Below, one piece after another: positions 47,480-58,058 of a stretch of 64,000 nucleotides of DNA. Positions within the stretch are counted from its first letter, which is position 1. Each line of letters begins with the position of its first letter. The stretch is from Boswellia sacra (Eukaryota; Streptophyta; Magnoliopsida; Sapindales; Burseraceae): NCBI GenBank assembly GCA_013180625.2, contig SNVD02015047.1:682001-746000 (forward strand), in the 5' to 3' direction. The position numbers and the translations under genes were made by a program. The notes beneath the pieces were generated by a model. It had not been told where the DNA came from. It saw nothing but the letters and a program-made list of their open reading frames with translations, and did no database searches.

Positions 47480-48170
47480 TATTCAAGTTAGGCCCACATC
47501 TACAAGGGTCTGTTTTTTTTAGATTCTTTAAGTATAACTTATTGAAATATATCTTTTTGGAGTAGAGCTTTTAAAAGTAAAACTTTTATTAAAAAATTAT
47601 TGATTGTTTGCTGAGATAAATATAGAAGTACTTATTATAATTAAATTACCAAAACAGGGTTTTGTTATAAGAAAAGAATGAAATAAAATATTTCAAATTA
47701 AATAAGGATATATTTGATATTTCAAAACTTAAAAAAAGCTTAAAAAGAGCTTTTTCTAAAAATCTCAATTTTAGGCTTCTCTCAGTAGATGTAAAACAAC
47801 TTTTTAATAGTCTAAAAGCTCTTCATAGGTGATAGTCAAACACAAAAAAAAATTTAAATAACTTTTGGTATTAAAAAAAAAACTCTTTTAGCTAATAGGG
47901 AAGCCCAATCAAATGCACTCTAAGTTTAAACTTTTAGAAAAGTGACAAACTTAATACGGTATCAAAGCTACCATGATCTAACAATCATAGTTAGAATCCT
48001 CTCTGTGTTATTTAAAAAATTAACTAAAAAAAAGTATTGTTTCACCCATTTATAAGACTCGCTAAAGTATATGAGACTCGATTTCAAGTTAGCCCACATC
48101 TACATACTTAAACTTTTAGAAAAGTGAAAAACTTAATATACATTAACCAACTAATGAACTTGGTAACACT
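47480..48170 (+). mobile_element. LTR-end fragments with primer-binding site (same family as 8741-8850)
   Basis: agttaggcccacatctacaa, then (after the MITE) acttttagaaaagtgac, then aaacttaatacggtatcaaagct: an LTR end followed by a tRNA-Met type primer-binding site at about 47962-47975. A second partial copy of the LTR end lies at 48085-48140 (agcccacatctacatactta). The complement of 8741-8850 shows the same order without the MITE. Confidence 0.55.
47506..47920. mobile_element. Tourist-like MITE, copy 2
   Basis: 415 bp, similar throughout to 5481-5912. It sits inside the LTR-end fragment: the flanks tctacaa and taagtttaaacttttag are continuous in the related unfilled sites at 8780-8840 (complement) and 48105-48125. 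That fixes the boundaries to within a few bases. Confidence 0.7.
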
Positions 48171-49499
48171 AGAGAAATTAGTCACTAGTAGCTCACTCTA
48201 GCTCTATATCTACAAGCTATAATTCATCTAAAGCTTCTACGATCAGTCAAGAGATTCTTTATGCAATTCTTCGGTGATCAAACATGGTTAAAAATGCCAG
48301 GAGACTTCATGTGAGAGCTTATGCATCATGCATTCATTTTTCATTATATAGTTAATTGCTTATAAGTTGAGTTTCGCTTAATTTAGAAGAAAGAACTAAT
48401 ATAATACGACTTATGCAATTTAGGTGATAAGCAAAGATGGGCAGAGCGGAAATTAGGGATAAACACAGCAAAACGAATTTAAACAAACCTGATTTCTCTT
48501 TCAACTCCATTGAGATCCACAATTTTCTGTCAAGTCTTGGAAGTCTTAAATCAGATGAATTGGTAGACGAGTTTCAAATTGAAGTCTCTCTAGTATATAA
48601 CTTAACGTCTAAAACCCCTCATTTTCTTCATTTCTATTCGTCAAAAGCAGCGTTTATTTTAAAAAATAAAATAAAATATTAAAAAAATGAAACATTAATT
48701 CACAGTGTTTTACAAAGAAATTAACGTTGTACAAGTAAATAATTAAACATGTGATTATTTCTATCGGAGAGGCAAATGAACATTAACAAATGATATAAAT
48801 GATTTTGTGGTGGCCTGTGGACTTAATTTTTAGAGGATCAAACAACATTATATTAATGCTTAAGCTATAGTGAAGGCCAAATGTTAATTACTCTGCTAAA
48901 GCAACATCTCTAGTCAAAGTATATTAAAATATCAAGTAGTGATGCATATTTTAAAACTTGCCTTGAAATTATACACCTTAAATAACATCATATGATATTT
49001 AAACCTCCACATTATTCATTATATCATTATACAATCTACTTAGATATATATCATTTAAGATACAAAATTTTAATAAATTTTGAAATAATTATCATTATTT
49101 TAAAATATTATGAAAAGTTTGGACTGACTACATATCGTGGTACGGTATGCTATTAATGTAATATAGGGATTCAAACCTCTAATATCAATTTAAGAGTCAC
49201 ATCTAGCATATCTAATAGAACTTGTGTACCTTCCATGATATCGTAACATAACATTCAGTTATGCCTTTCTAAACCTACTCTTGAGCGTGTGTGGAGATTA
49301 TGAATGGTCATGGTGTGAATGGGAAACATCATGCAGCACATGCACATTTAGTAACTTTTATATCTTCTTCCCATGATAAATAAATTAAAGTAGAAATGTT
49401 ACACATTATTGGACTTAAAGTGAGAATGAGCTTGAACGAACTTTCCCACAATGGCTAAGCTGAACTAAATGATGGAACTCTTATTTTATCAGATAACAG
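48171..49499. other. AT-rich intergenic DNA
   Basis: An 81-codon plus frame at 48437-48682 has no similarity I recognise and is not called as a gene. No other signal seen. Confidence 0.35.
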
Positions 49500-49502
49500 A
49501 TT

Positions 49503-49795
49503 GCATTGGTTCTCTGCCTCCTTGCTTGTTCGAATCCCGGACCTTATCGATCCTCGTTTTGTCAACAAACAATTTTTCAAGAGAATTGCCAGAAAAAATT
49601 GGCCATAAGCATCAGTGGCTTACATTGATCATATATCTTCCATAAGTTGTCACGGCAAGTTTCCTTCGACTTTTGGGCTAAACACAAGCCTAAATGAGTT
49701 CTCTGGACATTCACCACAAAATCTAAGTTAACTAAGCCTGCGTGAACACCTTGACCTCCGTGAGAACAATATTTTATTCAGAGTTTTTCAACTTG
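49503..49795 (+). pseudogene. Leucine-rich-repeat receptor-type gene fragment
   Basis: The plus frame reads GSLPPCLFE, then LVLSTNNFSRELPEKIG, typical LRR units of plant receptor-like kinases or proteins. After a frameshift at about 49635 it continues KFPSTFGLNTSLNEFSG and LREHLDLREN with an in-frame stop between. No signal peptide, transmembrane segment or kinase domain was found, so it is a short decayed piece. Confidence 0.65.
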
Positions 49796-49939
49796 TTTCA
49801 TTCAGCTCGAGAAAAACAAAACTCTAACAGAATCCATCATTGCCAAAATTAAACCCATCAAAATGCAACTTTTAACGAAATTTGAACTCAAATCCAACAA
49901 TACCATGTTTTGTAAATTGAACCAAACCACATTTTGCAG

Positions 49940-50157
49940 AAGAGTGATTAACATTGACACCCTTATGGTTTGGCCAAGATAACACTGACCTTCCAACCTT
50001 CAGCGAAGTGACATAAAGAACCATATTATTCAACTGCTGTTAGACCCTCCATTATCGGAATCTAAATAATATGCGGTTTCGTGTTACTTCACCAAAAGTT
50101 GGGAGGTCAGTGTTACTTTGGCCAAACCATGGAGGTGCCAATGTTAATTACTCTTTT
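49940..50157. mobile_element. MITE with about 57-bp terminal inverted repeats
   Basis: gattaacattgacaccctta, then tggtttggcc and cactgaccttccaac at 49945-49999, are mirrored by gttgggaggtcagtgttact, then ggccaaacca and gccaatgttaatt at 50099-50152. The long inverted ends around a short centre and lack of coding fit a MITE, possibly Mutator-type. The target duplication was not resolved. Confidence 0.7.
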
Positions 50158-50698
50158 CCAAGAGCATCAAAAAGCTAGCATATATAATGTTCTATTTCTT
50201 ATAATGTTGTGAAACCAAGATCTTTGCCAACCAATTCTACCTAAAAATCTAGCATTAAAAAAGCACAATAGAGATATCAAATCAAACAAGCAAACAATTA
50301 AACAATAAGAATATAAGAGATCAACACTTAGATTTAAGTACTTCAGTTTAAGGAATACTTACATCCCCCGGAAAGTCTGCAGAATAATTTCATTATAAAG
50401 AAAAACTAATTACAAACCACATTGTCCAGAGTATCATAAAGCTAGTATAACAACATAAAGTCAGTTTTAGACGTATAGAAATAGAAGCACTTCCATTATC
50501 ACACGAATCTGCCTTAGGAGGTAAGAGGACAGCTAATGCATGGAGGTACTTTATTTGGAATTGCCCGCCTTGCGTAGTTGTAGTGATATGCATGATAGCA
50601 TGGCAGCAATACGTGTGGATCACTGAGGTGAATTTGTCGTGTGTAGATTTGACAAATGAGTGGCAACGTTGTGGCTGTGTCTGATACAGAGGCAAAGC
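50158..50698. other. Sequence left of the gypsy insertion
   Basis: On the minus strand a 60-odd-codon frame (about 50,700-50,514, with CQIYTRQIHLSDPHVLLPCY) abuts the insertion point. It could be the downstream continuation of the gene remnant at 60627-61031, but I recognise neither part. Confidence 0.3.
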
Positions 50699-53193
50699 TG
50701 TAAAGCCCATTAATGCCCATTAATAACTTAACTAAACCTAGCTCATCAATTATCTTAGCTCAGCCCTTAAGTCATTTTTTTTCAATTTTTCATGCAATTA
50801 TATAAAGAAATAATTAGGAATTATTAGAAACAAAAATATAGAAGGGAAGGCAGAGGGGAAGACGGGAGAGAAGGAAGTGAAACGGCAAGAGGACAATTTT
50901 GATTTTTAAAAGGAATTTGGAGAGTTTTGAGGTAATTTCTTCAACTTTTACTATAATTAAATGGAATATTATGATATTAGAGAGAAATTAGATATATTTG
51001 AGAATTTTTTTAGAGAGAGAAGGAAGAGAGAGAAGGAAGAACAATGATGAAATTAGAAGTTTTATTCAAAGTATTTCACATTCTTGTTGATTTTATGGAG
51101 TTGGTTTGAAGGAATTGGAGTTTTGATGATAATTATGGAAAATTAGGGTTCTGTGAACAGCATAAATTTCGAAAATTATAGCAATCTGATGGCTTGTAAT
51201 CTGATTCTAAAATTTATATATGTTAAAATAGACATCCTAAGGATTTGTTTAAAATTAGATTCACTGAAAAATGGAGAGTATGCAATTTATTATGAATTTT
51301 CGAAGTTTACTGTTCACCACTAGAAATTCAGTTTTTCTGCAGAAAATCAGTTTTGGGCAAGTTAATTGAGTTATCTAGAGGTCTTCAAAAATTATGAAAT
51401 TTGCGATATGAGTTTGTATATATGTGTAGTTTAAAACTGGAGAGTTTTGTAAATTTACGAATTTAGTCCAAATTATCATGTATTTTGGAATAGGGAGAGG
51501 TCAGTTCTGGAAATGAATTTACAGAATTTGTGTATCTGAAAAAAAAATGAAGGATTTAAGGGATCTAATGAACACAGAATGCTATGCAATTTGATATGAT
51601 ATTAGGTATGTATGTGTAGAAGACCTTTATATAATATTAGACCATTGGGATGAGTGAATTAATTATTAAAAATCGGAGAACCAGAATTGCTCTGTTTACG
51701 AAGTGTGGAAATGGAGTTAATTAGGAGAATTAGTATGTTATTAGTGAGACTGGGGTTTTGTGCTATTAAAGAATTTTATTTGGCTTTTCCCTTAAGTGAG
51801 ACTGCGGTTCCTAATACATACCGGGATTCGATCGCAGAAGGGGTTGCCACACAAGTTGATCCACGAGATTGTGAGTGGGAAAAATACTATTTTTACCAAC
51901 AATTGAACTATAAATTATAAATTTCTATTTATTTATAATTGTTAGCAAAACTTTATTATGTTAGTAAATAGATATTCCTTTATTCTAGTATGAAGCATAT
52001 TTTATAGTTTATCAAATTTTGTCTATGCAGTATCGGAAATGATTGTTTAATGTTTTAGAGATTTAAAAGTAAAGAATTGAATTTTTATGTTTTACTAAGA
52101 TAGTATCCAATTCATTCAGATAGTAAAATTATAGAGGTCTTTGGGACCCATTCAGGCACACATAGAGGTTTTGGGCCATGTGATCTGGATGTTTAGCCCT
52201 TTGGGGGCAGCTCTGCGCATGCGTAGGATCAATATAGTGATATCTTGGCCTAAGCGATCCTAGCCCCACCAGGTCATGATCAGTCAGATTAGTTTGGGTA
52301 CTTGATTAGTGAAACTGTAATGACTTAGAAATTTAAATTAAGAAATGAGTTTTATGAGATTTAGAAACTTAATATATTTATCATGTTGAATGTTGAATGC
52401 AAGTAGAAATGCTTTAGAAGATTTTTATATTCAAATTTAGATTTTGTGAAAGGCATAGAAATTATTGAAAGAATTGCTTCCTCGTTTTTGTATCTTTTCT
52501 AAGTAGTTTTCTTATTAATGTTAGTAAAGCATAATTTTTAATTAATTTATTATTATGATATAGTATTTTATTTTATGCAAATTTTTATCTATTTTAATGA
52601 CTCTATCCCACTCACTGAGGTTATACTCACCCTATTTTCTTTTCTTTAAAAACCCCTTTTTCCTCAGGAGATTGCAGTGTTCAGTCGGAACGCCAGTAGT
52701 TGCTTGAGTTTGGCCATGTGATGATGTTTTGAGAGCTTTCTTTTTTATATCTTATTATATTATCGTAGATGGTTTTCTTGCATATGTAAATATTTGATAT
52801 CGTATATGTATCAAAGATTTGTTTCAGTTTCTTTTAGACATTTTTGTGTATTCAATCATGTTTGAGTTTTTAAACTTATATTAAAATTTAGGTTGTAAAC
52901 TTTTTTAATCGAAATTAATCATATTTGAGGCCGGAGGCCATATTTTCTTCTAAAGACTGTTTTGGAGATACAATTATTTTAACAGATGGATTTAAGGTCG
53001 CGAAAAGGAAGTGAGTGATTATATAAATAATTTTGGAAGTGTTGAATTTTGTGTACTTGGCAGGGGGATTAGTCTAAAATACAGGGGAAACTTTACCAAA
53101 GTTTTCGTAAATTAGCATATTTTAAAAAGTTAAATTTTCTTAGTACAGTTTTAGGCACGATTCGCCCGTGTTAGCAAGGGGTGGGTCGTGTCA
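50699..53193 (+). repeat. 5' LTR of the chromovirus, 2495 bp
   Basis: Starts TGTAAAGCCCATTAATGCCC and ends GGGTCGTGTCA. It contains an internal duplication gagagaaggaag at about 51025 that the 3' LTR lacks. A 77-codon frame (51687-51920) is shared with the 3' LTR. A TATA-like tatataaag occurs at 50800-50808. Confidence 0.93.
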
Positions 53194-53211
53194 ACTTGGT
53201 ATCAGAGCATG
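53194..53211 (+). promoter_or_regulatory. Primer-binding site (initiator tRNA-Met) of the chromovirus
   Basis: acttggtatcagagcatg directly follows the 5' LTR and contains TGGTATCAGAGC, complementary to the 3' end of initiator tRNA-Met, which would prime minus-strand synthesis. Confidence 0.9.
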
Positions 53212-53298
53212 GTTTTTAAGATTTTGTTAACTTTTTCACGTTTGCATAAACATAGTTTTGTAATGATAAAAGAAGCGTTATATTTTGTAGGCATCATC

Positions 53299-54680
53299 AT
53301 GAGCCAACATACAGGCAGACCTCGCACTAGAGCCAGGGGCGGACTGAACTAAACTGCAAATTCTCCACCACCACCACCTGAAGGTGAAGGGGAAAATGAA
53401 CATAGTCGTGGAGAGGAAAGACAGTCAAATGCGAAAGAAAATGAGAATAGGAATCACCGTGACCCTCCTATCATTATACACTCAGTAGATGCACTAGCCC
53501 AGCTTGTTGCTACTGTTACTCAAAATCAAGGGCGTGTTAGGGAAGAGAACACTATTGAGCGGGTTAGGATGTTGGGTGGTCAAAGCTTTGATGGTAATAT
53601 TGATCCTCCTAGTGCAGAGGCTTGGTTAAGCAAGCTAGAGCATATCTTTGGAGTTATGGGGTGTATTGATGAGCAGAAGTTGCTTTTTGCTACATTTTTA
53701 TTAGAGGGTGGAGCATACCACTGGTGGGAGTCAGTTCAGCGTCATCATCCATCACAGGAAGTTATTACTTGGGCTTTGTTCAAAAAGGAGTTCTTTGATC
53801 ACTACTTTCCTGCTGTGTACAAAGATATTAAGCGTAGTGAGTTCTTGAGACTGGTTCAAGGGTCCAGATCACTGGAGGAGTATAAGAAGAAATTTTTAGA
53901 GCTCTCCAGATTTGCTCCTTCTATTGTGGCTGATGAGGAGGAAAGATGTAAAAAGTTTGAAGAAGGATTACGTAGAGAAATCAGAGTTGTACTTACTGCC
54001 AACAATTATGATGACTTTGGTAAGTTAGTTCAAGCTGCTATGAAAGTTGAGAGAAATTTGGGAGAGGCTACCGAGCTGATTCAAGCTATAAATGTCAGCA
54101 GAGTTGGCCAGTTGATAGTACTAGCCACCGACCAAGCAAGAGAGGGGGCAGTTATTCAGCTTATTCTGATAGTTATAAGAGTACTCAGAGACAGGGTCCA
54201 CCAGAGGGGCAAAAACAAAGTTCTAGACAGGGAGCTATGCAACAATCTATGGGAAGTAATTCTAGAGATCAGCGGATTAGTAGAAAGGGGAGCAGACAAC
54301 ATGATGACCAATCCAGAATGACTCCATTCCTATTATGTGAGACTTGTGGTAAGCTTCATGAGGGAGAGTGTCGGTTTGGTGGACCTGGTTGTTATCATTG
54401 TGGTCAGAAAGGACATATCAAGAAATTTTGTCCTACTTTAACTCAAGATAGTAGTTTTGTTCAGAAAGATAGAGGACCAGGAAGGCTTCAAATCGGGACA
54501 TCTACTTCTTCAGCTAGAAACCAGACGAATACCTCAAGAAATAGTAATAATCAACAGGGTAGTCAGCCAGTTCGACAGGCACGAGTTTTTGCCATGACTC
54601 AGCAGCAGGCACAGGCTACGCCAGAGGTGGTTACTGGTACGTTGACTATCTTTGGTCGTGAGGCCCACATTTTGATTGAT
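53299..54680 (+). pseudogene. Chromovirus gag and zinc knuckle, broken
   Basis: The first ATG after the primer-binding site is at 53299. Its frame meets TAA at 53350-53352 after 17 codons, a C-to-T type change in context. It then reopens with the gag core (PPSAEAWLSKLEHIF, YHWWESVQRHHP, LEEYKKKFLELSRFAP). A frameshift near 54,100 moves the tail into the frame that carries CYHCGQKGHIKKFC (54,390-54,431), the CCHC knuckle that binds RNA. It is inactive as it stands. Confidence 0.88.
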
Positions 54681-57353
54681 CTTGGATCCACCCATTCCTT
54701 TATTTCATGTATGTTTGCTATGTATGCTGATAGAGATTTGAAACCGTTGGAGTGTACTTTAGCAGTAGCCACACCTATTGGGGATTCCATCTTGGTAGGA
54801 AATGTTCTTAAGGATTCCGTTGTGAAGGTAGGAAATCATGATCTATTAGCAAACTTGATTCCTTTAGATATCCGAGACTTCGATGTGATATTGGGAATGG
54901 ATTGGCTTGCAACTCACCATGCATCTATAGATTGCTTCAAGAAGGAGGTGGTGTTTAGAAAACCTAAAACACCTGAATTTATTTTCTATGGAGATCGACG
55001 AATCCTCTCTACTTGCATAATATCTGCTCTTGAAGCTAAACGATTATTTGAAAAGGGGTGTTCAGCCTACCTAGCTCATGTGATTGATACTTCAGTGAGT
55101 GAAGCAAGAATAGAAGATATTCCTATTGTACAAGATTTCCCGGATGTGTTTCCAAAAGGTTTACCGAGCTTACCACCAGATAGGGAAGTTGAATTCACAA
55201 TTGACTTAGCTCCTGGCACAACTCCTATTTCCATGGCACCATACAGAATGGCTCCAGCAGAGTTAAAGGAGTTAAAAGTGTAACTGCAAGAGTTGGTTGA
55301 TAAGGGGTTTATTAGACCTAGTGTTTCACCATGGGGAGCACCGGTCTTGTTTGTTAAAAAGAAGGATGGAACAATGCGGTTATGCATAGACTACCGACAG
55401 TTGAACAACGTGACAATCCGTAACAAGTATCCTCTTCCTCGTATTGATGATTTGTTTGATCAGTTGCAAGGTGCAAGGGTTTTCTCCAAGATAGATTTGC
55501 ACTCAGGTTACCATCAACTCAAGATTAGAGAGGCTGATGTATCTAAGACTGCTTTCAGAACTCGTTATGGGCACTATGAATTTCTTGTAATGCCATTTAG
55601 GTTGACTAATGCTCCAGCAATTTTTATGGACCTGATGAATCGAGTATTTCATCCCTATTTGGATCGCTTTGTTATCGTGTTTATTGATGACATATTGGTG
55701 TATTTGCAAGACAAAGAGGAGCATGCAGAACATTTGAAGATTGTTTTGCAGACCTTGAGGGAGAAACAACTTTATGCCAAATTCAGCAAGTGCCAGTTTT
55801 GGCTGGACAAAGTTGTGTTTTTAGGACATGTGATATCAGCTGAAGGGGTGTATGTAGATCCTCAGAAGATAGAAGCTATTGTTAAATGGGAGAGACCCAC
55901 TAATGTAACAGAAGTCAGAAGTTTTCTTGGCTTGGCATGTTATTATAGGAGATTTATTGAGAATTTTTCCAGAATTGTTGTTCCATTAACACGGTTGACT
56001 CGTAAGGAGGTGAAGTTTGAGTGGACTAATGCTTGTGAGCAGTGTTTTCAAGAGCTCAAAACACGATTAACTTCGGCACCTATACTTACTCTTCCATCCG
56101 GTAATGAGGGGTTCGTGATTTACAGTGATGCCTCTAGACAGGGGTTAGGTTGTGTTTTGATGCAACACGGTAAGGTGATAGCTTATGCTTCAAGGCAACT
56201 AAAGAAGCATGAACAAAATTATCCCACCCATGACTTAGAATTGGTAGCAATTGTATTTGCACTCAAGACTTGGCGGCATTACTTGTATGGGATAACATGT
56301 CAAATTTATGCAGATCACAAGAGCCTTAAGTATTTATTCACTCAAAAAGAATTGAATCTTAGGCAGAGGAGGTGGGTTGAGCTTATCAAGGATTATGACT
56401 GCACAATTGATTATCACCCAGGTAAAGCAAATATAGTAGCAGATGCACTCAGCCAAAAGTCCTCGAGCTCTATAGCCTATTTGAAGGTGACATATCTACC
56501 TTTATTGATTGAATTGAGGTCTTTGGGAATTGAGCTAACAATAAATGACTCAAATGTGCTACTAGCAAATTTTCATGTTAGACCTACTTTAATTAATAGA
56601 ATTGGAGATGCACAAGTACAAGATCCTCAGTTAATGAAACTGATAGAAGAGGTGAAGAAAGGCTTACGATCAGACTTTGCGGTTAGAGATGATGGAGCCT
56701 TAGTTATGGGAAATAGACTTTGTGTGCCCAACTTTGAAGAATTAAAGAAAGAGATTATGGAAGAAGCTCACTTTCCAGCCTATGTAATGCATCCAGGAAG
56801 TACTAAGATGTATCATAATTTGAGAGAACATTATTGGTGGCAAGGTATGAAGCGGGATATTGCAGAATTTGTGTCTCGGTGTTTAAATTGCCAACAAATC
56901 AAAGTTGAGCACCAGAAACCTGCGGGACTCTCTCAACCACTTCCTATTCCTGAATGGAATTGGGAACACATTACCATGGATTTTGTGGTAGGACTTCCAC
57001 GTACTATGGCTGGTCATGATGGTATTTGGGTAGTGGTAGATCGTCTTACAAAATTTGCCCACTTTTTACCTATCAAAGCTACTTATTCATTGAATAGGCT
57101 AGTTAGTATTTATGTAGCAGAGATAGTCCGTCTTCATGGTGCACCTGTTTCAATAATATCAGATAGAGATCCACGTTTCACTTCCAAATTTTGGCCTAAC
57201 TTACAAAAAGCTTTAGGCACAAAATTGAATTTCAGCACAGCTTTTCACCCACAAACAGATGGTCAATCTGAGCATACCATTCAAACTCTTGAAGATATGC
57301 TTAGAGCTTGTGTATTGGAGTTTAAAGAAATTGGGATGTTTAGTTGCCTCTAA
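54600..57353 (+). pseudogene. Chromovirus protease, reverse transcriptase, RNase H and integrase, interrupted
   Basis: The protease active site reads ILIDLGSTHSF: the D at 54678-54680 is kept, but the usual Ser/Thr after it is Leu (54681-54683). TAA at 55281-55283 separates the protease from reverse transcriptase, which begins at about 55293 and has the catalytic FIDDIL box (about 55,680) and [16 protein letters not shown]. RNase H follows ([13 protein letters not shown], about 56,120; YADHKSL, about 56,310). The integrase zinc finger (H-x-H ... CLNCQQ, about 56,790-56,900) and core ([18 protein letters not shown]) come next. The frame ends at 57353 because of a shift at about 57,330. Confidence 0.9.
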
Positions 57354-58020
57354 TGGAATTTGCTTATAATAATAGTTATCAATCCAGTATTGAAATGGCA
57401 CCTTATGAGGCTCTATATGGAAGGAAATGTAGAACACCAATATGTTGGGATGAATGGGTGAGAGAAGACTATTGGGACCAGAACTGGTACAGGATACGAA
57501 TGAAAAGATAGTTATTATTAGAAACAAGATGAAGGCAGCACAAGATCGACAGAAGAGTTATGCTGATAAGCGTAGAAGAGATTTAGAGTTTCAGGTGGGA
57601 GATAAAGTGTTCTTAAAGATATCTCCTTGGAAAGGTGTGCTTCGTTTTGGTAAACGTGGAAAACTAAGTCCGCGTTACATTGGACCTTACGAGATTATCA
57701 AGCTTGTGGGTACAGTTGCTTACCGTTTAGCTTTGCTTCCAGAGTTGTCAAAGATACATAATGTGTTTCATGTCTCTATGCTCCGAAAGTAGGTGTATGA
57801 TCCAAGCCATATCCTTCAACAGCAGCCAATTCAATTAAAAGAAGACTTGACTTTTGAAGAAGAACCATTAGAGATCATAGAATGGAAACAGCAAGTACTT
57901 CGTGCCAAGATTATTCCATTGGTTAAGGTATGGTGGCGAAATCACTCGAAGGAAGAAGCTACGTGGGAGCGAGAAGACGTTATACGAGCTCAGTATCCAC
58001 ATCTCTTTCTCTCAGGTTAG
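57344..58020 (+). pseudogene. Chromovirus integrase C-terminus and chromodomain-like segment
   Basis: After the shift, MEFAYNNSY and [15 protein letters not shown] continue the integrase. A further shift at about 57,453 leads to KSYADKRRRDLEFQVGDKVF and SPRYIGPYEI, the integrase C-terminal domain. TAG at 57790-57792 precedes the tail with EEPLEIIEWK, KVWWRNHSKEEATWE and YPHLF. The last resembles the chromodomain that directs chromovirus integration to heterochromatin. Confidence 0.85.
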
Positions 58021-58058
58021 TAATTTGGAGGACGAAATTTTGTTTAGGGGGGTAGTAT

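Noticed and set aside
48437..48682. Plus frame of 81 codons starting MGRAEIRDKHSKT
   Set aside because: Reasonable start but no family, splice or neighbour support, in AT-rich DNA. Not enough to call a gene.
49535..49552. gttcgaatcc, a tRNA B-box look-alike
   Set aside because: No A box or cloverleaf around it. It falls within the LRR-like coding relic.
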